64,000 nt of DNA from Bradyrhizobium manausense (lineage in GTDB: Bacteria > Pseudomonadota > Alphaproteobacteria > Rhizobiales > Xanthobacteraceae): NCBI RefSeq assembly GCF_018130615.1, contig NZ_JAFCKB010000028.1:20078-84077 (forward strand). The letters run 5' to 3'. The notes below the pieces were generated by a model that saw nothing but the letters and a program-made list of their open reading frames with translations, was not told the origin of the DNA and searched no databases. Of the stretch, positions 40,424 to 49,079 are shown piece after piece; within the stretch, counting starts at the first letter, position 1, and each line of letters starts with the position of its first letter. The translations under genes were made by a program, and so were the position numbers.

Positions 40424-41731
40424 ATGGCAATGACGGCAGCAACGGGGATCTCCGCTGCGGCGGAGAGGTCGACGACGGCGCATGTGGTGTGGGCGAGCGC
40501 GCTCGGCACCGCGATCGAGTGGTACGACTTCCTGATCTACGGCACGGCCGCCGCGCTCGTGCTGAACAAGCTGTTCTTCCCCAGTTTCGATCCCTTCGTC
40601 GGCACGCTCGCGGCATTCTCGACCTATGCGGTCGGCTTCGTGGCGCGGCCGATTGGTGGCGCCATCATCGGGCATTACGGCGATCGGCTCGGACGCAAGA
40701 GGATGCTGGTCGCGACCATGATCGCGATGGGGCTCGGGACATTCCTCATCGGCTGCCTGCCGACCTACAGCCAGATCGGTGTGTGGGCGCCGATCCTGCT
40801 GGTGATCCTGCGCTTCGTTCAGGGCATCGGTCTCGGCGGCGAATGGAGCGGCGCGGTGGTCATGGTGGTCGAGCATGCCGGCAATCGCCGTGGCTTCTAC
40901 GGCAGCCTGGTGCAAATCGGCTTTCCCGTCGGCGTCGCGGCTTCAACCGGCATTTTCGGCCTGATGACACAATTGCCGGAGGCCGATTTTCTGAGCTGGG
41001 GCTGGCGCGTGCCGTTCTGGATCAGCCTTGTGCTGGTCGGCGTCGGATTCATCGTGCGCATGAGACTTGCAGAGACGCCGCACTTCAAGGAGGTGGTCGA
41101 GCGCAAGGAGGTGCTGGCGCAGCCAGTATGGGAGGTATTGCGGCGCGACTGGCGCAGCTTTCTACTGGCGATCGGCATCACGGTGTCGGAAGTCGGGCTC
41201 GCTTATCTCCTCACCGTCTTCATCGTGGTCTACGCCACGACAAGCCTCGGGCTGCCGCGCCAAGTGATCCTGAATGCGGTCGTGTACGCCGCGATCGTCG
41301 AGTTCGCGACGCTGCCGCTCGCCGGCTGGCTGTCGGACATTTTTGGCCGCAAGGCGCTGTATCTTGCCGGCGGCGTCTTCTCGGTGGCACTGGCGTTTCC
41401 GCTGTTCTGGTTCCTCGATACCAAGGAGCCGGTGCTGATCACGCTTGCGCTGGTCGTCACGATGACGCTGACGCATGCGCTGCTGTTCGGGCCAAAGGCC
41501 GCGTTCATGCCGGAGTTGTTCCGCACCCAGGTGCGCTATAGCGGCGCCTCGCTCGGGGCAAATGTCGCGGCTGCGATCAGCGGCGGCTTCTCGCCGCTGA
41601 TCGCGACAGCGCTGCTCGCCTGGGCCGGCACGTACTGGCCGGTGTCGCTCTACATCATCGCGCTTTCGATCATCACCATCATCGCGACATTGATGACGCC
41701 GGAGACGGCGCGCGACTCGCTGAGGTCGTGA
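40424..41731 (+). CDS. MHS-family MFS transporter (metabolite:H+ symporter)
   Basis: A 435-residue, 12-helix importer. Diagnostic segments are ALGTAIEWYDFLIYGTAAALVLNKLFFP (helix 1), GHYGDRLGRKRML (loop 2-3), and GIGLGGEWSGAVVMVVEHA (helix 4-5 region, the strongest MHS mark). It probably imports an organic acid by proton symport. It is divergent from the LivK-flavoprotein-IclR operon, and the shared promoter region suggests common IclR control. It is more like typical shikimate/ketoglutarate permeases than the second MHS gene at 20830. Confidence 0.92.
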   Translation: MAMTAATGISAAAERSTTAHVVWASALGTAIEWYDFLIYGTAAALVLNKLFFPSFDPFVGTLAAFSTYAVGFVARPIGGAIIGHYGDRLGRKRMLVATMIAMGLGTFLIGCLPTYSQIGVWAPILLVILRFVQGIGLGGEWSGAVVMVVEHAGNRRGFYGSLVQIGFPVGVAASTGIFGLMTQLPEADFLSWGWRVPFWISLVLVGVGFIVRMRLAETPHFKEVVERKEVLAQPVWEVLRRDWRSFLLAIGITVSEVGLAYLLTVFIVVYATTSLGLPRQVILNAVVYAAIVEFATLPLAGWLSDIFGRKALYLAGGVFSVALAFPLFWFLDTKEPVLITLALVVTMTLTHALLFGPKAAFMPELFRTQVRYSGASLGANVAAAISGGFSPLIATALLAWAGTYWPVSLYIIALSIITIIATLMTPETARDSLRS

Positions 41732-41737
41732 GCGCCT

Positions 41738-43270
41738 CTACCGGCAGGCGGGATTCGCCGCGTCCGGAAACACCAGGAAGGTGATGGTCTCAGGCGTAAG
41801 TCGGATCGTGCCCGCGGACTCTGCTCGCGGCTCGAGCCGGGGTAGCTTGTCATCGGCCTTCAATGCGAGCGTCTTGCCATTCATTTGCACGATGGCGCCC
41901 TGGAGCCGGGCCGCATGCAGCGTGTATCGTTCGGCGGGAGCTGACAGCGTCACGGCGCGCGATGTCCGCTGCGACGTGTTGATCGCAAGTATGGACACCG
42001 CACCGCGCTGACCCGGATGGCAATGCGCATAGAGATGCAGATCGGGCGCGGCACCTGCGCTGACGTCGAGCACGGTCGTTCCCATCAGCCGATGCCAGAG
42101 CAGGGCGGCCCAGTAGTTCGGCCGAGGCAGGAATGTCCCTTCGTCGAGCAGTCCGTAGTCGCTGGCGGCGAGCGTGTTGTGCATCACCACCTGAACGCCG
42201 GCCCTCGCCAGCCGCCCAAGCTGGTCGAGATAGCGAAAGGTATCGAGAAATGTCTTGTCCCAGCGGTTGCCGCCGCAGGCGGCATCCGCGGTCTCCGTCA
42301 CCCAGATCGGCTTGCCCGGCTCGAATTCGTCGCGCAGTCCGCGGTGGACGGCAAGCGCCGCGTCGGTCCGCGAAAACCAGTCCTCGGATAGCGCCTGGGC
42401 GGGATCGTCGTGCACGCCGCAGCGAGGCGAGAGCGTATTGTAGTGGTGATAGGAGACGCGATCGAGGCCCGGGCCCGACGCTGCGAGCAGATCGCGCGTG
42501 TTGATGCCGGTGGCCGAGGATGAGGCGGAGTCGCCGACCGAGCCAGGTCCTGCGATCAACGTCTCTGGCGATGCTCGCTTTATCCATGTCTGAAAGATCT
42601 TGAAGTCGCGGCCGTATGCATTGGCGTCATATCCCGCCGGCGGGCCATTGTCCGCCGCGAGCGTCGGCTCGTTCATGAATTCGGCGGCAGCGATGCGGCC
42701 GCCGAGCGATCGCGTGAAATCGACGAGGCGCTGTGCCTGATCCGGCGTCCAGGCGCCGTCAGTGTCGCGGCTGCCGGGACTGACGGCAAAGGACGTCACG
42801 ATCTCCGCATTGGCGAAGTGCGTGAAGTCAACGACGCTGCGCCATTGTGTACGGTTGAGCACGGTGTCGAAGCCGGCAGGCGGTGCGGCTGGCGGATCGT
42901 CGGTGTCGGCGAAAAAGGCCGCATTCGCCCAGGTGCCGCTTACGCGCAAATAGGCCGGCCCGAGCGCCGCGGCCAGCTTGCGCAGGCGCGTGCTAGCGAG
43001 ATCGATCGGCGGTCGATAAGCGTAGCGATCGCTGTGACCGCCTCCTTGCGCATAGGGTTTCCAGAATCGTCCGCCGGTCACCTCCACCATTTCGATGTTG
43101 TACGACTGGAAGCGCGGATCGATCGTGCCGATCGCTCTCATTGCTTTGGGATCGACGATCTCCGCGCTCTTGCCGGTCCCCTGCAATAGCGCGACGATAA
43201 GCAGTGCCATTCCGGCGGCGCGGATCGCGCGCGCAGATACATCCAGAATTCTCCACCCGGTCCCCTGCAT
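41738..43270 (-). CDS. Exported GH79-like glycosidase (heparanase / beta-glucuronidase type)
   Basis: A 510-residue protein with an N-terminal membrane/signal segment (about residues 15-36). The (beta/alpha)8 region has IAAAEFMNEPTLA with the likely acid/base Glu201 (Asn-Glu-Pro) and WVTETADAACGG with the likely nucleophile Glu326. These are followed by LDQLGRLARAGVQVVMHNTL, YGLLDEGTFLPRPNYWAALLWHRLMG, the order and wording of human heparanase. A C-terminal beta domain (residues about 410-505) completes the fold. GH79 enzymes cut beta-glucuronides, including heparan-type or plant arabinogalactan chains. Family assignment is by motif; activity is untested. It is divergent from the FAH-family gene. 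Uronic acids released could feed the 4.7-12.6 kb module (inference). Confidence 0.75.
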   Translation of the reverse strand: MQGTGWRILDVSARAIRAAGMALLIVALLQGTGKSAEIVDPKAMRAIGTIDPRFQSYNIEMVEVTGGRFWKPYAQGGGHSDRYAYRPPIDLASTRLRKLAAALGPAYLRVSGTWANAAFFADTDDPPAAPPAGFDTVLNRTQWRSVVDFTHFANAEIVTSFAVSPGSRDTDGAWTPDQAQRLVDFTRSLGGRIAAAEFMNEPTLAADNGPPAGYDANAYGRDFKIFQTWIKRASPETLIAGPGSVGDSASSSATGINTRDLLAASGPGLDRVSYHHYNTLSPRCGVHDDPAQALSEDWFSRTDAALAVHRGLRDEFEPGKPIWVTETADAACGGNRWDKTFLDTFRYLDQLGRLARAGVQVVMHNTLAASDYGLLDEGTFLPRPNYWAALLWHRLMGTTVLDVSAGAAPDLHLYAHCHPGQRGAVSILAINTSQRTSRAVTLSAPAERYTLHAARLQGAIVQMNGKTLALKADDKLPRLEPRAESAGTIRLTPETITFLVFPDAANPACR

Positions 43271-43412
43271 GGCGGTTGCCTTGTCAAATGACTGATCCTA
43301 ACGCTTCGTCCGCATGATGCGCTGCGATATCGAGGCCAAAGGCGTTGCCCGGAGATGTCTGATCCACTATCGGTCGATCCGACGCGAATGGCCGTCCCTT
43401 GGAGCATAAGAT

Positions 43413-44213
43413 ATGAAAAAGACCTCCTCACCCACGCGACGCGATCTGCTCGCAAGCGCCGCCGTGGTGACCGCCGCCACCATCGCCGACACTCCTCCTG
43501 CGGCAGCGCAAGGCACACCCAAGCCGATCTTCCCGGTGCCGATGATCACGATTCCGATCGTCGGAGAAACGAGCGTGTTCCAGGTCCGCCGCATCTACTG
43601 CATCGGTCGCAACTATGCCGCGCATGCGATCGAGCGCGGCTCGGATCCGAACCGCGAGCCGCCGTTCTTCTTCCAGAAGCCCACCGATGCGATCCAGAAC
43701 GTTGCGATCGGCGAAATTGCCGACCATCCTTATCCGTCGTTGACCAAGAACTATCACCACGAGGTCGAGCTGGTCGCAGCGTTGAAATCCGGCGGCATCG
43801 ACATCCCGGCCGAGAAGGCCCTCGACCATGTCTATGGATACGCGCTCGGCCTCGACATGACCCGGCGCGATCTCCAAAACGGCATGGCCGCGGAGAAGAA
43901 GCCCTGGGAGATCGGCAAGAGCTTTGACCACGCCGCGGTGATCGGCCCGATCCACCCGGCCAGCAAGACCGGTCATTTCGAGAAGGGCGCCATTTCGCTC
44001 GCGATCAACGGTACGGTGAAGCAGAGCTCGGATCTCAGCAAGATGATCTGGAGCGTCGCCGAGCAGATCGCAAAGCTCTCGGAAGCGTTCGAGCTCAAGG
44101 CCGGCGACATCATCTATTCCGGCACGCCGGAGAATGTCGGCCCGGTCGTGAAGGGCGACGTGCTGTTGTGCAAGCTCGAGGGCTTGCCGGACATGTCGAT
44201 CAAGATCGTCTAG
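43413..44213 (+). CDS. Fumarylacetoacetate hydrolase-family protein with Tat signal
   Basis: A 266-residue protein. The N-terminus SPTRRDLLASAAVVTAATIADTPPAAAQ is a twin-arginine signal. The FAH core follows: RIYCIGRNYAAHA, the metal ligands in HHEVELVAAL (Glu-x-Glu) and GYALGLDMTRRDLQ (Asp), then PWEIGKSFDHAAVIGPI, closest to fumarylpyruvate hydrolase-type members, and SGTPENVGPV. The family splits C-C bonds of 2,4-dioxo acids in aromatic breakdown, normally in the cytosol. An exported version is unusual, and the substrate is unknown. It starts with ATG 43413 although the ribosome-binding site is weak, and it lies alone between the GH79-like gene and a repeat. Confidence 0.87.
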   Translation: MKKTSSPTRRDLLASAAVVTAATIADTPPAAAQGTPKPIFPVPMITIPIVGETSVFQVRRIYCIGRNYAAHAIERGSDPNREPPFFFQKPTDAIQNVAIGEIADHPYPSLTKNYHHEVELVAALKSGGIDIPAEKALDHVYGYALGLDMTRRDLQNGMAAEKKPWEIGKSFDHAAVIGPIHPASKTGHFEKGAISLAINGTVKQSSDLSKMIWSVAEQIAKLSEAFELKAGDIIYSGTPENVGPVVKGDVLLCKLEGLPDMSIKIV

Positions 44214-44221
44214 CGGCCCTC

Positions 44222-44372
44222 TCTTCGCCTCTCCCCGCTTGCGGGGAGAGGCCGGAAATCAAGCACAGCTCGATTTCCGGGTGAGGGGGACTCTCCGCGA
44301 GCCCATGTATCACCATCTTTGCGAAGGCGGCCCCTCACCCCAACCCTCTCCCCGTAACAACGGGGCGAGGGA
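44222..44372. repeat. Long palindromic intergenic repeat, family B, copy 2
   Basis: This has the same architecture as 12595-12741: a CTCTCCCCGCTTGCGGGGAGAG hairpin at the left end, GGAAATC-...-GATTTCC as the internal stem (different sequence, same pairing), GGGTGAGGGGGACTCT, and CCCCTCACCCCAACCCTCTCCCCG at the right. Compensatory changes in the inner stem between the copies suggest selection for the folded form. It separates the FAH-family gene from the next binding-protein gene. Confidence 0.8.
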
Positions 44373-44418
44373 GTGTACCGCCGTCTTGTCGGTGATCGTC
44401 CAACCCTGGAGACGCAAG

Positions 44419-45210
44419 ATGCTACGGCATGGTTTGATTGCTGTGTTGGGATTTGTCTTCTTTATGACCGCAGCCCCTGATGTGAAGGCGGAGGGGCCGA
44501 GCGATATCGCACCCACGGGAACGCTCCGCGTTGCGGTGGCCGTCGGCCCCGCCGCGTCGGCGTTCTGGACGACGCGCGATCCCTCCACCGGAAAGCCGCG
44601 CGGCGTCACGGTCGAGCTGGCAAAGGCTGCCGCTGACAAGCTGCACGTTCCGCTGCAGCTCGTCGAATACCAGAGCTCGGACGAGATCGCCGCTGCCAGC
44701 GGCAAGGACGTCTGGGATCTCTCCTTCATGCCGGCCGATGTCAAGCGTGAGGTGTTTGTGGATCAGGGGCCTGCTTATGTCGCTTATATGAGCGGCTATC
44801 TCGTTCGTGCCGGTTCTGACATTCGCTCTGCGGCGGATGTCGATCGCGCGGGTATGCGGGTCGGCTGCATCGAGGGGACATCGACATCGCGGACGGTCGA
44901 GAAGTCGATCAAGCAGGCGAAGCTGACAAAGTTCGTCAAGCCGGAAGAGGCGGCCGCGTTGATCGGCAAGGGCGAGCTCGATGCGCTGGCGATGGGCATG
45001 GGGGCGCTGGAGGACCTCTCGCGGAAACTGCCCGGGACCAAGGTATTGGATGACGTGATCCAGTCGACCGGCGTGGTTGTGGTCGTGCCGAAGGGCAAGA
45101 CCGCCGCGAAGGCCTGGGCCGCGCAGTTTCTGGATGGCGCCAAGGCGGATGGCACGGTCCGTCGCGCGCTCGATGGCAACGGATTCATCAGCGACAAGGT
45201 CGCGCCGTAG
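44419..45210 (+). CDS. Periplasmic amino-acid-type substrate-binding protein
   Basis: A 263-residue SBP family 3 protein with a Sec signal (GLIAVLGFVFFMTAAPDVKAEG). The mature part begins IAPTGTLRVAVAVGPAASAF, then PRGVTVELAKAAADKLHVPLQLVEYQSS and WDLSFMPADVKREVFVDQGPAYVAYMSGYLV, the standard order for polar amino acid or opine binding. No permease or ATPase gene accompanies it. ATG 44419 has GGAG upstream; a longer frame begins inside the repeat. The ligand is unknown. It could use a permease from elsewhere or take part in sensing. Confidence 0.87.
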   Translation: MLRHGLIAVLGFVFFMTAAPDVKAEGPSDIAPTGTLRVAVAVGPAASAFWTTRDPSTGKPRGVTVELAKAAADKLHVPLQLVEYQSSDEIAAASGKDVWDLSFMPADVKREVFVDQGPAYVAYMSGYLVRAGSDIRSAADVDRAGMRVGCIEGTSTSRTVEKSIKQAKLTKFVKPEEAAALIGKGELDALAMGMGALEDLSRKLPGTKVLDDVIQSTGVVVVVPKGKTAAKAWAAQFLDGAKADGTVRRALDGNGFISDKVAP

Positions 45211-45330
45211 CGTGCGTGCAAGCCTTTAAATTGCCGGAGTTCCATCGCTCACCGCCCCGTGTTGGGCAACGGACAAACTTCGTGCGGCCATATTTGAGTC
45301 AGAGTGATCTCCGGTGAGGGAGGCGCTCTG

Positions 45331-45738
45331 ATGAAGAAGGTTCTGATCACTGCCATCGCGATGCTGGCTAGCGTGCCTGCAAGCGCCATCGCGCAGGAGC
45401 GCGCGGGCTCTGCGGCGCTCGGAGCCGTGTCCGGCGCGGTCGTGCTGGGGCCGGTCGGTGCCGTTGCCGGCGCAGTGATCGGCTATACCGCCGGTCCTTC
45501 AATCGCCCGGTCATGGGGCGTGGGAGGTTCGCGCTCGGCAAGACACCGACAGCCGCCGCGTCGTGAGGCGTACGGGACTACCGTCACCCGTGCTCCGCCG
45601 CGCACACGCGAGGCGTTGGAGGCCAACGGTCAAATGAGAGCGGCCAACAATCCGCCGGTCCAAGCCGCTCCCGTGGTGCAACCGGCTCAAGTTGCGCCAG
45701 CGGAGACCACGACGCCACCCGTTCAGGGATTCGACTGA
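45331..45738 (+). CDS. Exported glycine-zipper protein of unknown function
   Basis: A 135-residue protein with a Sec signal (MKKVLITAIAMLASVPASAIAQ), a glycine-zipper segment (GSAALGAVSGAVVLGPVGAVAGAVIGYTAG, about residues 26-55), and a Pro/Gln/Arg-rich, probably disordered C-terminus. GGGAGG precedes ATG 45331. Glycine zippers insert in or pack against membranes; such small proteins are common in the Bradyrhizobium envelope and have no assigned role. It is convergent with the IclR gene, only 7 bases apart. Confidence 0.75.
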   Translation: MKKVLITAIAMLASVPASAIAQERAGSAALGAVSGAVVLGPVGAVAGAVIGYTAGPSIARSWGVGGSRSARHRQPPRREAYGTTVTRAPPRTREALEANGQMRAANNPPVQAAPVVQPAQVAPAETTTPPVQGFD

Positions 45739-45745
45739 AAATCCT

Positions 45746-46489
45746 CTAGGCCGCGGTGGTCTTCGGCCGCAGCCGGTCCACAGTCCGCGCGATCAGCGCG
45801 GCGACCTCGGCCACCTTCGGTCCAATCCGAAATTCCGGCCCTGCCACGACCACCGACAACCGTCGGTCGCCGATCGGCAGCGGGATCGCAGCGCCGGCGA
45901 GGTCGCGGCTGTAATCCGCAAAGCTCTGGCAGTAGCCGCGCGCGATCGAATTGCGCAGCTCGGTCTCGACCGCCTCGATGCTGATCGGCGTCGACGGGCC
46001 GTATTGCTTGAACTCGATCTTGCGATAGACGGAGTCGCGCTCGTCAGGCGAATATTGCAGCAGCAGCGCGCGGCCGCTCGCGGTGGCATGGATCGGCACG
46101 CGGTGGCCGATGGTGGCGAAATAGCGGATCGCCGCCTGGGACTCGACGACGTCAATGAAAACGGCCATGACGCCGGCCGGCGCGACGATGGATGCCGTCT
46201 CGCCGGTCTCTGCTGAGAGATCGGCGATCAGCTGATGCGTCCACGGCGGCAGCGGCTCGACCTCGGAGATCATCCTTGCCATCGCCAGCCACCGCGGCGT
46301 CGGATAGAACCCGGCGCGCGGTCGCGGTTCGTAGAGATAGCCTTTCTCCGACAGTGTCGCGAGCAGGTTGAAGGTCGACGAGCGCGGCCAGCCGAAATGA
46401 TCGGCGATCTCGGCAAGCGTCGCCGGCTTCTTCGTTTGCGCGAAGAATTCCATGATCTCCAGGACGTTTGCGGCTTGGCGAACGATCAT
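45746..46489 (-). CDS. IclR-family regulator of the CoA-transferase/MaoC/CitE operon
   Basis: A 247-residue IclR protein: HTH (VLEIMEFFAQTKKPATLAEIADHFGWPRSSTFNLLATLSEKGYLYEP) and effector domain (ETGETASIVAPAGVMAVFIDVVESQAAIRYFATIGHRVPIHATASGRALL). It is the last gene of the leftward operon, 22 bases after the CitE-like gene. The repeated TTCATATAC elements in the promoter region at 49.1 kb are candidate binding sites. It probably senses a C4-C5 dicarboxylate or its CoA derivative. Confidence 0.9.
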   Translation of the reverse strand: MIVRQAANVLEIMEFFAQTKKPATLAEIADHFGWPRSSTFNLLATLSEKGYLYEPRPRAGFYPTPRWLAMARMISEVEPLPPWTHQLIADLSAETGETASIVAPAGVMAVFIDVVESQAAIRYFATIGHRVPIHATASGRALLLQYSPDERDSVYRKIEFKQYGPSTPISIEAVETELRNSIARGYCQSFADYSRDLAGAAIPLPIGDRRLSVVVAGPEFRIGPKVAEVAALIARTVDRLRPKTTAA

Positions 46490-46511
46490 GGTGGGCTTTG
46501 TTTCCTGCTTC

Positions 46512-47363
46512 TTAAGGCTGGCCGAGGATCTTCTTCGCCGCGCGGAGATGCGGCTTGTCGATCATCTGGCCATCGAGCCGCAGCGTGCCGGAATTCGGAT
46601 TGCTCGCGAAGGCCGCAATCACCTTCTCCGCCCAGCTGCGCTCGGCCTCCGTCGGCGCGAATGCCGCGTTGACGACATCGACGTGTTTCGGGTGGATCAG
46701 CGCCTTCGCCGAAAAACCATCGCGCCGCGCCGCGCGCGTCTCCTGCTCGAGGCCTGCGAGGTTGTCGATGTCGGTATAGACCGTGTCGATCGGCGCGACC
46801 TCGGCCGCAGCAGCCGCCATCAGGCAGAGATCGCGCGCGAGGCGATAGGGGCTGTGGAACACGCCGTTCGACGCCTTCTCGGTGGCGCCCAGCGAAGCCG
46901 AGAGGTCTTCCGCGCCCCACATCAGTCCGGCAAGGCGAGGGGAGCAGTCCTTGTAGCTGCCGAGGCCGAAGATCGAGCTGGCGGTCTCGGTCGCGACACA
47001 GACGATGCGCGTCGCGCCGACCGTGATGCCGGATGCAGCTTCCAAAGCTTCGAGCCAGGTCGCGACCTGCCGCACGTCGTCGCCGCCTTGCGATTTCGGC
47101 AGCACGATGCCGTCGGGCTTGCCCGGCATCACTGCGGCAAGATCGGCGAGCGTCATGCCGGTGTCGAGCGCGTTGACGCGGACATAAAGCAGGTGCGGGC
47201 CGGGACGGCTCTTCAGCATCGTCAGCGTCAGTCCGCGCGCCTCAGGCTTCTTGTCCGTGACGACGGAGTCCTCGAGGTCGATGATCAGCGCGTCGGCCTT
47301 GCCTTCGCTCGCCTTCTCGAATTTGCGCGGGGAATCGCCCGGCACGAACAGCATCGAACGCAT
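46512..47363 (-). CDS. HpcH/HpaI aldolase-family CitE-like lyase, probable citramalyl-CoA or malyl-CoA lyase
   Basis: A 283-residue CitE-like protein. Conserved sites: MLFVPGDSPRKFEKA, the Mg-binding IIDLEDSV, VRVNALDTG, DGIVLPKSQGGDDV, the second acidic site ETASSIFGLGSY, and LMWGAEDLSASLGA. These enzymes split beta-hydroxyacyl-CoA esters such as malyl-CoA, methylmalyl-CoA or citramalyl-CoA. In itaconate breakdown the CitE-like Ccl makes acetyl-CoA and pyruvate from citramalyl-CoA; the presence of a CoA-transferase and MaoC hydratase in the same operon supports such a role. Its ATG overlaps the MaoC stop (ATGA), so translation is coupled. Confidence 0.88.
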   Translation of the reverse strand: MRSMLFVPGDSPRKFEKASEGKADALIIDLEDSVVTDKKPEARGLTLTMLKSRPGPHLLYVRVNALDTGMTLADLAAVMPGKPDGIVLPKSQGGDDVRQVATWLEALEAASGITVGATRIVCVATETASSIFGLGSYKDCSPRLAGLMWGAEDLSASLGATEKASNGVFHSPYRLARDLCLMAAAAAEVAPIDTVYTDIDNLAGLEQETRAARRDGFSAKALIHPKHVDVVNAAFAPTEAERSWAEKVIAAFASNPNSGTLRLDGQMIDKPHLRAAKKILGQP

Positions 47364-47815
47364 CAGACCGGCCTCTTGTGCATCATCGCCATGCGGCGGC
47401 ATTTGCCGACGATCTCGTCGTTCTGATTCAGGGCGTGGTGTTCGAACTCGACGATGCCGGCCTTGGGCCGCGATTTGGATTCTCTCAAAGAAAGCACCTT
47501 CGTCGTCGCCCGCAGCGTATCGCCGTGGAAGACCGGCTTAGGAAAGGTCACGTCGGTCATGCCGAGATTGGCAACGGTTGTCCCCATGGTCGTATCATAG
47601 ACCGTCATGCCGATCATGATGCCGAGGGTGTAAAGGCTGTTGAAAATGCGCTGGCCGAACTCGGTTTTTTCGGCGAAATGCGCGTCGATATGCAGCGGCT
47701 GCGGATTGAGCGTCAGCAGGCTGAACATGGTGTTGTCCATTTCCGTGACGGTCCGGGTCAGCGGATGCCTGAACTCCTGGCCCACCGAAAAGTCTTCGAA
47801 ATAAAGTCCGGCCAT
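47363..47815 (-). CDS. MaoC-family hydratase, itaconyl-/mesaconyl-CoA hydratase-like
   Basis: A 150-residue single-hotdog protein. The active-site loop is LLTLNPQPLHIDAHFAEKTEFG, the variant of the (R)-hydratase motif found in mesaconyl-CoA/itaconyl-CoA-type hydratases, followed by LYTLGIMIGMTVYDTTMGTTVANLGMTDVTFPKPVFHGDTL. It should add water to an unsaturated C4-C5 acyl-CoA, giving the substrate of the CitE-like lyase. ATG 47813-47815 has GGGAGG. The longer upstream frame is Arg-rich and not part of the domain. It is the middle gene of the CoA-transferase / hydratase / lyase set. Confidence 0.88.
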   Translation of the reverse strand: MAGLYFEDFSVGQEFRHPLTRTVTEMDNTMFSLLTLNPQPLHIDAHFAEKTEFGQRIFNSLYTLGIMIGMTVYDTTMGTTVANLGMTDVTFPKPVFHGDTLRATTKVLSLRESKSRPKAGIVEFEHHALNQNDEIVGKCRRMAMMHKRPV

Positions 47816-47858
47816 CGCGGCTTCCTCCCTGTATCGTTGCGATTTGGCCCGCGTCCGC

Positions 47859-49061
47859 TTAAGGCGGCGCAGCCAGGTGAATTGCCTTCTGCTCTGCGAG
47901 CCGCTCGATCTCCTCAGTGGAGAAACCGGCCTCGTGCAAAATGTCGCGGCCATGCTGGCCGAGCGTCGGTGCCGGGCCGGCGGGCTCCGGCTGGGTCACG
48001 CTCCAGGTCGAGGGCACGCGCATCTGACGGATGCGACCCTCGACGGGGTGATCCACCGTTTTGAAGAAGTCGATCGCCTTGAGATGCGGGTCGTCCAGGA
48101 CGGTCTCCAGCGTATGCATCGGCATCACCGGAATGTCGGCGCGCTCCAGCAACTCGCGCCACTCCGCTGTGGTACGCGTTGCGAAGATGTGGCCGATCTC
48201 CTCATAGATCTCGTCGATATGTTTTGTGCGCGCGGCGTGGTTCGCAAAGCGCGGCTGCTCGAGGAAATGCGGCTGCCCGATTGTCTCGAAAAAGCTGCGC
48301 CAGTGCTTGTCGTTGTAAATGAGGACGCAAAGATAGCCGTCGCTGGTCTTGTAGGGCCGGCGATAGCGCGACAGCAGGCGGACATAGCCACCATGGTCGA
48401 GCGGCGGATCATAGGTGAGGCCGCCGAGGTGATCGACCAGCACGAACTCAGCCATGGATTCGAACATCGGCACGTCGATGCGCTGGCCCTGGCCGGTGCG
48501 TTGTTGATGCATCAGCCCGCCCATGATGGCGTTGACCATCATCAGGCCGACGATGCGGTCGGCGATGGTGACGGGAACGTAGCGTGGCGTGCCATCGCCG
48601 GCGGCAGCCAATAGCGTGGGGATCGTCGCTGCGCCCTGGATCAGATCGTCATAGGCCGGCTTTGCGGCATAGGGGCCGGACTGGCCGTAACCGAAAGCGC
48701 CGACATAGAGGAGAGCGGGATTGATTGCGGCGAGCGTCTCGTAATCGAGGCCGAGCCGCGCCATCGCCTGCGGGCGCACATTATAGACGAGCGCGTTGGC
48801 ACACTTGGCGAGCCGCAACAGCGTGTCGCGCGCCTCCGGCTTCTTGAGATCGAGCACGATGCTGCGCTTGCCGCGATTGGCATTGTGGAACATCCCGCCC
48901 ATGCCGGGCGTGCGGCCGGGGCCGATCTGGCGAACGATGTCGCCTTCGGGGCTTTCGACCTTGATGACGTCTGCCCCCATGTCCGCCAGCACCTGGGTGC
49001 CATAGGGGCCCATCAGCACAGAGGTCAGGTCGAGAATGGTGAAGCCGGCGAGCGGTCCCAT
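47859..49061 (-). CDS. Class III CoA-transferase (CaiB/BaiF family)
   Basis: A 400-residue CoA-transferase. The N-terminal GFTILDLTSVLMGPYGTQVLADMGADVIKVE, the NRGKRSIVLDLKKPEA segment and Asp168 (TIADRIVG), which corresponds in position to the catalytic Asp of formyl-CoA transferase, are all present. It moves CoA from a donor such as succinyl-CoA to a carboxylic acid. In context the acceptor is likely itaconate, mesaconate or a related dicarboxylate. It is the first gene of the leftward operon; the start is ATG 49059-49061. Operator-like repeats begin 19 bases upstream. Confidence 0.92.
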   Translation of the reverse strand: MGPLAGFTILDLTSVLMGPYGTQVLADMGADVIKVESPEGDIVRQIGPGRTPGMGGMFHNANRGKRSIVLDLKKPEARDTLLRLAKCANALVYNVRPQAMARLGLDYETLAAINPALLYVGAFGYGQSGPYAAKPAYDDLIQGAATIPTLLAAAGDGTPRYVPVTIADRIVGLMMVNAIMGGLMHQQRTGQGQRIDVPMFESMAEFVLVDHLGGLTYDPPLDHGGYVRLLSRYRRPYKTSDGYLCVLIYNDKHWRSFFETIGQPHFLEQPRFANHAARTKHIDEIYEEIGHIFATRTTAEWRELLERADIPVMPMHTLETVLDDPHLKAIDFFKTVDHPVEGRIRQMRVPSTWSVTQPEPAGPAPTLGQHGRDILHEAGFSTEEIERLAEQKAIHLAAPP

Positions 49062-49079
49062 AAGGCCTCGTGGGATTAA

